Shown here piece after piece: positions 1 through 5,979 of a stretch of 22,121 bases of DNA (its first letter is position 1; each line of letters opens with the position of its first letter). The translations under genes and the position numbers were made by a program. The DNA is from an uncultured Phycisphaerales bacterium (GTDB lineage Bacteria > Planctomycetota > Phycisphaerae > WQYP01), in contig CAIPTQ010000147.1 of assembly GCA_903868035.1 (NCBI GenBank), forward strand, positions 1 to 22,121, read 5' to 3'. The notes under the pieces are model-generated. The model did not search any database. It was given only the letters and a program-made list of their open reading frames with translations, and was not told the DNA's origin.

Positions 1-127
1 AATTTTCGATTTTCGATTTTTGATTTTCGATTGGTGTGGCGGGGGCGGAGGCGGGGGGCGTGGGGGTAGCGGCGAAGGCGGCAGTGAGGGTGAGGGCGAA
101 GGCGGTGAGGGGGATGAGGGATTTCAT
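1..127 (-). CDS. N-terminal part of a secreted protein (runs off the left edge)
   Basis: An ATG at 125-127 on the minus strand opens a frame that stays open for 42 codons to the window edge. The first 19-20 residues are a typical Sec signal peptide: a basic start (MKS), a hydrophobic Leu/Ala/Thr stretch, and an Ala-Phe-Ala cleavage site. A Pro/Ala/Thr linker follows, and the last visible residues (IENQKSKIEN) are simply the translation of the heptamer repeat at the edge. The mature protein lies outside the window, so its function cannot be stated. An in-frame run through a non-coding-looking repeat also makes it possible that the gene is broken just beyond the edge. Confidence 0.5.
   Translation of the reverse strand, partial: MKSLIPLTAFALTLTAAFAATPTPPASAPATPIENQKSKIEN
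3..30. repeat. tandem heptamer repeat, unit TTTTCGA
   Basis: Four head-to-tail 7-bp units are visible: TTTTCGA, TTTTCGA, TTTTTGA, TTTTCGA. The array may continue past the left edge. Two other heptamer arrays with different unit sequences occur at 12000-12066 and 20386-20427. Confidence 0.8.
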
Positions 128-168
128 GTGGATCTCCAACGGACAAGGTTAAACTCGAAGGGGCACGT

Positions 169-654
169 TCATATCGCAAGCATACTTTCGTAGCGGTAAA
201 CAAATTCATCGGGTTGCAGTATCTCGGTCGTTGGGGCAAGTTGGCGAAACTGCCGAGCCGAGTTGTCATGACCTGTCCGCAAATCCAGAAGATCGGCATC
301 CATGGTAATCAACTGCGTTGCCTGTGCGGCTATTGCAACTTCCAGAAATTTTGCGTCCCGGGGATCGCGCGGAAACTCCATACGCCAGGCGGATAAAACA
401 TCCTCCCCAAGATAGGCCAGACGCCCGAGGACAACCATGATTTTCGCCGGTTTTAGTTCCGGATAACGCGTAAGCAACTCCGGATGTGTAAGCGTAGCGC
501 GATATTCGCGGAGAATGCGTATGCTCAGCAAGGGGATTAAGATGCGGTTCTCGCAGGCGGTGAGAATCCGTCCCGAGGCCGACTTCACATTCACCATGGC
601 GCGAACCATTATGTTCGTGTCGAGTACAACGCGAAACGGCGCCGGTCGCACCAT
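169..654 (-). CDS. PIN-domain toxin (COG1569-like endoribonuclease)
   Basis: A 161-residue protein with a PIN nuclease fold. The N-terminal strand VVLDTN carries the first acidic residue (D12). An acidic residue lies mid-domain (E50), and the C-terminal part has the DPRDAKFLEVAIAAQ segment (D97, D100) followed by LITMDADLL (D119, D121). These acidic residues normally hold Mg2+ for RNA cleavage. The length and the spacing of acidic residues fit the 'putative toxin-antitoxin system toxin, PIN family' group. The gene follows its presumed antitoxin by 2 bp on the same strand, the usual antitoxin-toxin order. RNA targets cannot be inferred. I am confident of the fold and fairly confident of the toxin role. 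Confidence 0.88.
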   Translation of the reverse strand: MVRPAPFRVVLDTNIMVRAMVNVKSASGRILTACENRILIPLLSIRILREYRATLTHPELLTRYPELKPAKIMVVLGRLAYLGEDVLSAWRMEFPRDPRDAKFLEVAIAAQATQLITMDADLLDLRTGHDNSARQFRQLAPTTEILQPDEFVYRYESMLAI

Positions 655-656
655 CG

Positions 657-929
657 TTACTTCTTCCTCCGGCTAGTCTTCCGGTGATGCTCGGTTCGGG
701 CGCGATCGACAAGTTTGTCCAGTTCCGCTTCATCGACTTCCCGGCCGGGACCAAGGAGTTCCACAAAGGTTTTCCTGCGGGCGGCGCGCGAAAAGGCCAG
801 GTCTTCCTCGACCAATTGTTTGACATACCTTACGGGCGTCATGCCCAGGCGGCTGGCATTCCGGGTTAGCTCGACCAGTTTTTTACGGCCCAGACCTTTA
901 ATCCGAATATCCGCGGTTGTCGTTGCCAT
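657..929 (-). CDS. antitoxin partner of the PIN toxin
   Basis: A 90-residue basic protein directly upstream of the PIN toxin gene. The N-terminal stretch ATTTADIRIKGL resembles the short beta strand of ribbon-helix-helix regulators. It is followed by a helical segment (LVELTRNASRLGMTPVRYVKQLVEEDL), as in small antitoxins that bind DNA with the N-terminus and the toxin with the C-terminus. The C-terminal 20 residues are strongly basic and end in RRKK, which is unusual for an antitoxin tail. A TATAAT-like hexamer and a small palindrome lie just upstream, consistent with autoregulation. The assignment rests mainly on position, size and the RHH-like start. Confidence 0.7.
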   Translation of the reverse strand: MATTTADIRIKGLGRKKLVELTRNASRLGMTPVRYVKQLVEEDLAFSRAARRKTFVELLGPGREVDEAELDKLVDRARTEHHRKTSRRKK

Positions 930-943
930 AATAAGCCCTCATA

Positions 944-962
944 AAACGTTTATGGGATTATA
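944..962 (-). promoter_or_regulatory. candidate promoter -10 and operator of the PIN toxin-antitoxin pair
   Basis: Read on the minus strand, a perfect TATAAT lies at 962-957, and the 8-bp palindrome AAACGTTT lies at 951-944, between it and the antitoxin ATG (929). A palindrome there is where an autorepressing antitoxin would bind. No good -35 hexamer is visible at standard spacing. Confidence 0.4.
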
Positions 963-982
963 GCATAGACTGGATGCAAACG

Positions 983-2353
983 TCACTGGGCCTTGGCCAC
1001 CTCCACGGCATACACATGCTTGGCCTTGTCAAACGTGCCGCGGAAGATGATGTATTTTTCGTCGGGGGTGAAGGTGACGTTGGGTTCGACGCCCTGGCCG
1101 CCGGGGGCGGAGGCGGAGGTGACGTAGTCGTGGTTTTTCATGTTGACCAGTTTTTCGCGCAGGAGGGTGCCGTCGGGCTGCACGCGCAGGAGGTTGATCC
1201 ACTGGCCGTCGGGGGCGAAGGAGACCTGGCCGGGGTCGCCGCCGTCGGAGGCGTAGGTTTTGCCGTCCCGGGACATGGCGAAGTGGATGCCCCACCAGTT
1301 TTTATCGAGGGGGTATTTGGTTTCCTTGCCGGCCATGGGCGTGCCCGCGCCATCTTTCAGCGACACGCCGACGCCGACATTGGCGATCCAGAATTGGACG
1401 CTGCGCGGGGTCTGCAAATCGAATCCCACGGACTGGCCGTCGGGCGCCCACCATTCGTGGCCCCAGATTTCCATGGGCATGGAGCGCTGGTGCATGGCGA
1501 CGGCAACCGGTTTATCCAGCGCGACGTTGATGACCCAGACGCGGATGACCTCATGCCAGGTGCCCTCGTGGCAGAACATGAGCATTTTGGGATCGGTCGG
1601 CGAAAACTGGAGATGGCCGAACCAGGCATAGGCATATCCGAATTTCCTCACTTCGCCCGTCTTGGCATTGAGCGTGAAAAGGCAGCGCGGGTTGGGGGCC
1701 TGCAGCACGGCATTGAGGCGCTGGGCCAGGCCGGTCTCCTTCTGGGCGCTCAACCGGTTTTCGGCGGTGAGTTCCTCCGGTTTTTTGCCCGCGAACATGA
1801 CGGATAGCTGATCCAGGGAGGCGATCTTGTCGGGCTTGGCCGCCTTGTCGTTGCCGTCGGGATCGGGAATGTCATTGATGACGCCGGCAAAAAGGGTGCC
1901 GTCGGCATTGACGCAGTTGATCTGGAGGCCCTGCGGAATGGCGACCACCTGGCGGGTCTTTTTGGTGTTCAGGTCGGCGGCCATCATGGCGCCGCCGCTG
2001 ACGTAGAAGACTTCGTTGGTCGTGCGGGAGGTTTCTAGTACGGCGCGCGCGCCGGGCACGATCAGTTCCGCCTGCTTGGTGGCCAGGTCGCATGCGGTGA
2101 TGCCCGAGGGGCTGTTGAAGACGACCTTTTTGCCGTCGGCGGAATAACCGTTGTAGTGGAAGTAGAGGCTTTCGGCGCCATTTTCGGTCGATAGGCGGAA
2201 GACGCGATGGCCGGTGTCGGGGTCGATCCACTCTTTGCGGAGGCTGGCGGCGGCAGGGCCGGAAGCGACTCCGCCGCGCGGGGTGGCCTGGGCGAAGGCG
2301 GCGCCAGCGAGCGTGGCGAGGGTCAATATTGAAAGAATGGTGGAACGTGTCAT
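983..2353 (-). CDS. secreted oligogalacturonate lyase (PL22-like beta-propeller)
   Basis: A 456-residue protein resembling polysaccharide lyase family 22. That family splits small oligogalacturonides by beta-elimination and has a metal-dependent seven-bladed propeller. The start is the ATG at 2353, because it has an AGGAGG ribosome site 8 bp upstream and opens a signal peptide (residues 1-21, ending AFA). An upstream in-frame start would remove both. Family-like segments are FGHLQFSPTDP (H247), FCHEGTWHE (H262), MEIWGHEWWAPDG (H299), WWGIHFAMSRDG (H357), and NHDY then EPNVTFTPD (408-431). The histidines are candidates for the catalytic base and metal ligands. Well-studied Ogl enzymes are usually cytoplasmic, so the signal peptide is notable. 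No other pectin genes are nearby. A propeller protein of related fold with another substrate remains possible. Confidence 0.8.
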   Translation of the reverse strand: MTRSTILSILTLATLAGAAFAQATPRGGVASGPAAASLRKEWIDPDTGHRVFRLSTENGAESLYFHYNGYSADGKKVVFNSPSGITACDLATKQAELIVPGARAVLETSRTTNEVFYVSGGAMMAADLNTKKTRQVVAIPQGLQINCVNADGTLFAGVINDIPDPDGNDKAAKPDKIASLDQLSVMFAGKKPEELTAENRLSAQKETGLAQRLNAVLQAPNPRCLFTLNAKTGEVRKFGYAYAWFGHLQFSPTDPKMLMFCHEGTWHEVIRVWVINVALDKPVAVAMHQRSMPMEIWGHEWWAPDGQSVGFDLQTPRSVQFWIANVGVGVSLKDGAGTPMAGKETKYPLDKNWWGIHFAMSRDGKTYASDGGDPGQVSFAPDGQWINLLRVQPDGTLLREKLVNMKNHDYVTSASAPGGQGVEPNVTFTPDEKYIIFRGTFDKAKHVYAVEVAKAQ

Positions 2354-2537
2354 AAACAAGCCTCCTGTGAATGTTTGACGTGGAGCGCGGGACGGGATTG
2401 CTGGAGCATGACCAACGCCGCGCGCTGCCGCATATAGCACACGCGATTGCGGCGGGTCTGTCAATCGAACTGCTGGCGGGCTGTGGCACCGGGTGGCGCC
2501 GAGGGGGGGTGGTTAAATGTATATGGGTAAGTTGTTA
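2354..2537. other. intergenic stretch between deacetylase stop and lyase start
   Basis: 184 bp on the minus-strand path from the deacetylase to the lyase. A TTGACA hexamer is present on the minus strand (2464-2459), but the nearest AT-rich hexamer (2436-2431) is 22 bp away, too far for a standard promoter. No clear terminator was seen. Confidence 0.3.
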
Positions 2538-3227
2538 TTAAATTGTCAGGTGGTCCAAACTGGTGAGGCCGGGCATTTCGACACTGTGGAAAGGCTCGGC
2601 ATGGGGTCGGTTGATGGTGCCGCCGAAGTACGCCCCGATCGTTTCCACGTATCGGACCACGGCTCCCCGGTCATCACCGCTGCGGCCAGTGTAAAACTGG
2701 GACTGATAGCAGTTCACGGCATCAAGTTTCTTTTGCCAGAAGGCCGAAACATCCACACAGAAGGTGGCGGGAAAGTTGATCCGCAGATGGGTGCAGAAAT
2801 AGTAGATGATGCGCCGGCAGTAGTAGGGCGTGCCGGGGATGGCGGACTTGGTGAGCTTGGCGTCGAAGCGGGCGTCCTCGCCGATGCGCGTGACGGCCAG
2901 GTGGTCGGGGTGGGCGTCCTGGGGGTAAGGCAGGAAGAGGATGTCCGGCCGAAGTTGCCGGTAGAGGGCGGCCACGCGGTGGCGGGCTTCCAACGAGTAG
3001 AGGACTTCGCGGTTTTTGAAACCGGCCTGGAGGCGGGTGACGCCGAGGATGTGGGCGGCTGCGGCAGCTTCGCGGGCGCGGGTTTCCTCGCTGCCAAAGG
3101 GGGTGGGTTCGCCGGTGGTCATGTCAACAAGGGTGACGGCATGGCCGGTGGCGGCGAGCAGGGCGATGGTGCCGCCCATGGCGAGTTCCTGGTCATCGGG
3201 ATGGGGGCCGAGGATGGTGATGTTCAT
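2538..3227 (-). CDS. bshB1: PIG-L family deacetylase, BshB1-like
   Basis: A 229-residue zinc-dependent LmbE/PIG-L N-acetylglucosamine deacetylase. The metal site is explicit: PHPDDQE (H9, D11, D12) and AHPDH (H106, H109). The whole length aligns in character with BshB1, which deacetylates GlcNAc-malate in bacillithiol synthesis: FCVDVS, the helix ending YQSQF, and YVET with a C-terminal AEPF segment. The gene lies 14 bp downstream of hicA and is probably co-transcribed with hicBA. No bshA or bshC is in the window, so the thiol pathway is inferred; another GlcNAc-type substrate is possible. The first part of the gene (3160-3206) is repeated exactly at 3752-3798. Confidence 0.85.
   Translation of the reverse strand: MNITILGPHPDDQELAMGGTIALLAATGHAVTLVDMTTGEPTPFGSEETRAREAAAAAHILGVTRLQAGFKNREVLYSLEARHRVAALYRQLRPDILFLPYPQDAHPDHLAVTRIGEDARFDAKLTKSAIPGTPYYCRRIIYYFCTHLRINFPATFCVDVSAFWQKKLDAVNCYQSQFYTGRSGDDRGAVVRYVETIGAYFGGTINRPHAEPFHSVEMPGLTSLDHLTI
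3160..3206. repeat. 47-bp exact direct repeat, inner copy (inside the deacetylase gene)
   Basis: Identical base for base to 3752-3798, 592 bp away. It encodes deacetylase residues from about P8 to L23, including the HPDD metal motif. The match stops sharply at both ends. Confidence 0.95.
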
Positions 3228-3241
3228 GGGAAGGCTCAGAG

Positions 3242-3466
3242 TCAGGGCAATTCAAAAAGCTCCCGCGGCAACTGGCACTGACGAATAATCGACATCAGTG
3301 TGCCAATGCGGAGGTCCGAATGATCGGGCACGGGAACGGTTGTCGTGGAGCCGGGAATCTTGCGTTGCAGAATCATGTGACTGCCCTTCTGGCGAACGAA
3401 GACGAACCCATGTGCTTCCATGATGCGCCGGACGTCCCGACCGGAAAGACGACGCAATCTAGGCAA
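3242..3466 (-). CDS. hicA: HicA mRNA interferase toxin
   Basis: A 74-residue double-stranded-RNA-binding-like toxin of the HicA family, which cuts mRNA independently of the ribosome. The diagnostic elements are the N-terminal LSGRDVRRIMEAHGFVFVRQKGSH segment with the catalytic histidine (H30 in GSHMILQR) and the C-terminal VPVPDHSDLRIGTLMSIIRQ strand-helix. The length is normal for the family. It overlaps the end of hicB by 8 bp, so translation is probably coupled, and bshB1 starts 14 bp after its stop. The order is hicB then hicA, the reverse of the textbook E. coli order but common. Confidence 0.92.
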   Translation of the reverse strand: MPRLRRLSGRDVRRIMEAHGFVFVRQKGSHMILQRKIPGSTTTVPVPDHSDLRIGTLMSIIRQCQLPRELFELP

Positions 3467-3683
3467 CGGAAACCTCCAGCGTATCGACGTACCTTCTGAT
3501 CGTCAGGCGGTCACGAATCTCCTTGCGCGACGCTACCTCGAAAAATCCTTCCACTGCCTCGGCAAGATTCTCCCGGGCTTCGCGGACGGTGTCCCCCTGG
3601 CTGGCGATGTCCAATTCCGGACACAACGACACGTAGCCGCCATTCTCGCGGTGAATCACACGAGTAAGCCTGATTTTTCGCAT
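3459..3683 (-). CDS. hicB: HicB antitoxin (short form, no DNA-binding domain)
   Basis: A 74-residue protein with the HicB partial RNase-H-like fold: strand ENGGYVSLCPELDIASQGDT, followed by the helix VREARENLAEAVEGFFEVA. It should bind and neutralise HicA. The usual C-terminal HTH or ribbon-helix-helix DNA-binding domain is absent, so this short form probably cannot repress its own promoter by itself. The ATG at 3683 has a strong AAGGAGG site upstream. Its upstream region is the remnant of a deacetylase start rather than a conventional intergenic region. Confidence 0.9.
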   Translation of the reverse strand: MRKIRLTRVIHRENGGYVSLCPELDIASQGDTVREARENLAEAVEGFFEVASRKEIRDRLTIRRYVDTLEVSVA

Positions 3684-3751
3684 CGAAACCTCCTTCGATA
3701 ATCATACAATCATGGCCAGAATAATTCATCCTGGAGCATCGCCGATCATGG

Positions 3752-3798
3752 AGGGCGATGGTGCCGCCCATGGCGAGTTCCTGGTCATCGGGATGGGG
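3752..3798. repeat. 47-bp exact direct repeat, outer copy
   Basis: Identical to 3160-3206. The two copies bracket a 545-bp segment that contains all of hicBA and the first 20-odd bases of bshB1. Confidence 0.95.
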
Positions 3799-3819
3799 TC
3801 CTAAAACAGTTACATTCAC
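3752..3819 (-). pseudogene. 5' remnant of a PIG-L deacetylase gene
   Basis: On the minus strand a GTG at 3819-3817, preceded by an AAGG site, opens a frame reading (M)NVTVLGPHPDDQELAMGGTIAL. This is the start of a BshB1-like protein. After Leu22 or so the similarity ends and the frame runs into unrelated sequence and then out of frame into hicB. Codons 1-7 differ from the intact gene at nearly every third position while keeping the protein similar (NITILG versus NVTVLG). From codon 8 on, the DNA is identical. It is therefore the beginning of a once-functional, separately evolved gene, cut off where hicBA begins. Confidence 0.85.
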
Positions 3820-3853
3820 GGAATAAACCTTGCGAAAGAGCGGATTTTTACCA

Positions 3854-3883
3854 TTGGCAGCGTATACCGCAGTAATGTACAAT
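3854..3883 (+). promoter_or_regulatory. candidate sigma70-type promoter of the MazF module
   Basis: TTGGCA at 3854-3859 and TACAAT at 3878-3883 are 18 bp apart. They are followed 30 bp later by the first ATG of the module (3913), which has GGAG at a suitable distance (3903-3906). The pentamer AATGT is repeated around the -10 and could be part of an operator. Confidence 0.5.
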
Positions 3884-3912
3884 GTTATGGACAAGAAAAA
3901 TAGGAGTCAGAA

Positions 3913-4224
3913 ATGGGCTTGAATACGGCACTTTTGAAGCAGCATTCAGAATTAGGCGGTCCTCTTTCCGAGGAACAGTTGAGCTTGCTGCATGATATGC
4001 AGGGATTCATTGCGTACGGGATTCGCGAAGGGCTCAACTTCAATGTCATTTTGCGAATGATGCGACATGACATCGAAGGATTGGTGAGCAAGGAGCCAGG
4101 ATTTTTGCCCAGGATCAAAGGCATGCACGCGGAACTTGAGGAGATGGCCCACGATCCGGAGGTGCAGCGTGAAATGCGCCAGGTGGAAGAAGAATTCGCC
4201 CACATGGATGAAAGTGAAGTGTAA
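3913..4224 (+). CDS. unrecognised small acidic protein, probable antitoxin of the downstream MazF
   Basis: A 103-residue, mostly helical protein. Residues 1-60 are mixed, with a hydrophobic core segment (LLHDMQGFIAYGIREGLNFNVILRMM). The last 30 residues are strongly acidic (ELEEMAHDPEVQREMRQVEEEFAHMDESEV), as in the disordered tails that antitoxins thread into MazF dimers. I do not recognise a family: it lacks the SpoVT/AbrB beta-barrel start of MazE and an obvious ribbon-helix-helix. Its TAA overlaps the toxin's ATG by one base (TAATG), which strongly suggests translational coupling and a functional pair. The antitoxin role is inferred from position and tail chemistry. Confidence 0.65.
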   Translation: MGLNTALLKQHSELGGPLSEEQLSLLHDMQGFIAYGIREGLNFNVILRMMRHDIEGLVSKEPGFLPRIKGMHAELEEMAHDPEVQREMRQVEEEFAHMDESEV

Positions 4225-4577
4225 TGGTCCGGCGCGGGGTTATTTATTGGGTCGATCCGGGGCAGGCCAAGGGCAGTGAAATACTCGGCCCTCGTCCTTA
4301 TCTCGTTTTGTCCATCAACCAAATTGCCTATCGATTTCATGTGGCCATTGCGATTCCGGGTACGACCGGACTACACGCCATCAAGATCGATTCCCGCGTA
4401 ACGGTGCGCGTCAGCGCGCTGGAAACCGGAATGAAGTCTGATTCCGTGTTTCTTTGCCACCAAATCCGGGTGTTGGATATATCGAAATTCAAGCTCAAAC
4501 CGGCAGGCACAGTATCATCCGAAACTTTGGAGAAGATTGAGAATGCCGTGAAATTCTGCCTTGGCCTGGGACTTTGA
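4224..4577 (+). CDS. MazF/PemK-family toxin (endoribonuclease)
   Basis: A 117-residue protein with the PemK/MazF fold. The N-terminal RRGVIYWVDPGQAKGSEILGPRPYLVLS corresponds to the family's RGDIYLVDL...GSEQ.GRRPVLVIS pattern. The C-terminal half has DSVFLCHQIRVLDISKF, matching the conserved strand that closes the SH3-like barrel. MazF enzymes cleave single-stranded mRNA at short sequence motifs. The length is normal. It is coupled to the upstream acidic protein by a one-base TAATG overlap and faces citrate synthase tail to tail with a 10-bp gap. Base composition is lower in GC than the flanking core genes, which fits horizontal acquisition. Confidence 0.85.
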   Translation: MVRRGVIYWVDPGQAKGSEILGPRPYLVLSINQIAYRFHVAIAIPGTTGLHAIKIDSRVTVRVSALETGMKSDSVFLCHQIRVLDISKFKLKPAGTVSSETLEKIENAVKFCLGLGL

Positions 4578-4587
4578 TCAATTTCCC

Positions 4588-5742
4588 TTACCGTTTCTCC
4601 ACACTCACATAATGCCGCTCCCGCGGCCCCGTGTACTCCGCCCGGGGCCGGATGAGCTTGTTGTTGGCATACTGCTCGAGTATGTGCGCCACCCACCCGC
4701 AGGTGCGGCTGATAGCGAAGACCGGCGTGAACAAATCGCTGGCGATGTTGAGGTAGTGGTAGACCGACGCCGAGTAGAAATCGACGTTCGGCTTAAGCCC
4801 CTTGGCCCCCGTGACGATCTCCTCGATCATCACCGACATCTTGTACCACTGCTCCTGATTGGTCAGCTTGCCCAATTGCCGCGACATCTCCCGCAGGTGC
4901 TTGGCCCGCGGATCCCCGCCCTTGTAGACGGCGTGGCCGAAGCCCATGATTTTTTCCTTGGTCAGCATGCGGCTGCGGATGTAGGCGTCCACGTGGTCGG
5001 GATGGCCGATCTCGTTGAGGGTCTTCATCACCTGCTCGTTGGCCCCGCCGTGGAGGGGGCCTTTGAGGGCGCAGATGGCGGCGACGATGGCCGAGTGCAT
5101 GTCCGTAAGTGTGGCAGCGGCGACGCGGGCGGCAAAAGTCGAGGCGTTGAGCTCATGGTCGGCATGCAGGAGGAAGGCCTGGTCGAGGGCGCGGACGCTG
5201 AGGGGATCGGGCACGATGCCCCGCAACATATAAAGAAAGTTCGCGGCCAGCGTAAGGTCGGGGCGCGGCGGGATGGGCGGGCGGTCGTTGCGGATGCGCT
5301 CATAAGCGGCGACGGCGGAAGCCATCTGGCCCTGGATGCGGATGGCCTTGCGGGCGTTGGCCGCTTCGGACATGTCCTCGGATTCGGCATCAAACGCGGC
5401 CAGGGCGGATATCGCCGTGCGCAGGCCTTCCATCGGCGTGGTCCGCCGGGGCAGGGTGCGCATGACTTCGATGAGCCCTTGGGGCAGGTCGGCATTGGCG
5501 GCCAGGGAGGCGCGCAGGTCGTCGAGTTCGGCGCGCTTGGGCAGACGGCCGTGCCAGAGAAGGTGGATGACTTCCTCGAAGGAGGCGTTTTCGGCAAGTT
5601 CGTCGATGTTGATGCCGCGGTAGCAGAGGACGCCGTTTTCAATGGAGGTGATGGACGAGGCCAGCGCGACGATGTCGCGGAGTCCCGTGTTGACGATTGG
5701 GGCGGGACGAGTTATCGGGGCGGGAGGGATGGTTTCTGACAT
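4588..5742 (-). CDS. gltA: citrate synthase
   Basis: A 384-residue citrate synthase, condensing acetyl-CoA and oxaloacetate at the entry to the TCA cycle. All catalytic residues are visible: H231 in GPLHGGANE, H270 in MGFGHAVYKGGDPRA, and D321 in KPNVDFYSA. The conserved HADHELNAS segment (193-201) and the N-terminal GLRDIVALASSI are also present. The length fits the short, Gram-positive/archaeal-like class rather than the longer NADH-regulated E. coli type. A 2-methylcitrate synthase cannot be excluded from sequence alone, but no methylcitrate genes are near. A GGAG site lies 7 bp before the ATG. The gene is monocistronic here. Confidence 0.95.
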   Translation of the reverse strand: MSETIPPAPITRPAPIVNTGLRDIVALASSITSIENGVLCYRGINIDELAENASFEEVIHLLWHGRLPKRAELDDLRASLAANADLPQGLIEVMRTLPRRTTPMEGLRTAISALAAFDAESEDMSEAANARKAIRIQGQMASAVAAYERIRNDRPPIPPRPDLTLAANFLYMLRGIVPDPLSVRALDQAFLLHADHELNASTFAARVAAATLTDMHSAIVAAICALKGPLHGGANEQVMKTLNEIGHPDHVDAYIRSRMLTKEKIMGFGHAVYKGGDPRAKHLREMSRQLGKLTNQEQWYKMSVMIEEIVTGAKGLKPNVDFYSASVYHYLNIASDLFTPVFAISRTCGWVAHILEQYANNKLIRPRAEYTGPRERHYVSVEKR

Positions 5743-5979
5743 GGCGGAACTCCGGGCGAAAGGATCACGGTATGGTGTACACTCGTATCATAGCCCACGG
5801 CCAAACGGGTCGCGAGTTGGAAGATTAAACCGTCCGCCTGCGCGAGGGTGCCGGGGTTGTGTGGCACGGTCCCTCCCCCTCGCTGACGTTACGGGTTCCG
5901 TTTTGCACCTGACGGAGACTGTACGCCCAACTTGCCGCGGGTTAGTATTTCGGCTCCTTTCCGCACTACAGGTGAACTT
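5743..5979. other. divergent intergenic region gltA / ABC ATPase
   Basis: 237 bp between two divergent starts must hold both promoters. On the minus strand a TATGAT (5792-5787) could be the gltA -10, without a convincing -35. On the plus strand the only clear element is the AGGTG ribosome site before the ATG at 5980. Confidence 0.35.

Noticed and set aside
974..1807. 277-codon plus-strand frame opposite the lyase
   Set aside because: Low-complexity Gly/Ala/Val/His product, no ribosome site; the minus-strand lyase has signal peptide and conserved motifs.
2354..2464. N-terminal extension of the lyase to an upstream ATG
   Set aside because: It would bury a clear signal peptide and a strong AGGAGG ribosome site inside the gene.
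2431..2464. promoter for the lyase gene (TTGACA plus TATATG on the minus strand)
   Set aside because: The two hexamers are 22 bp apart, outside the usable range.
3511..3894. 127-codon minus-strand ORF containing the deacetylase start
   Set aside because: Only about 23 codons are deacetylase-like; the rest runs out of frame across hicB. Treated as a gene remnant instead.
4561..5739. 392-codon open frame on the plus strand opposite citrate synthase
   Set aside because: It mirrors gltA almost exactly, its protein is Gly/Asp/Val-rich without family features, and the minus-strand frame has all citrate synthase catalytic residues.
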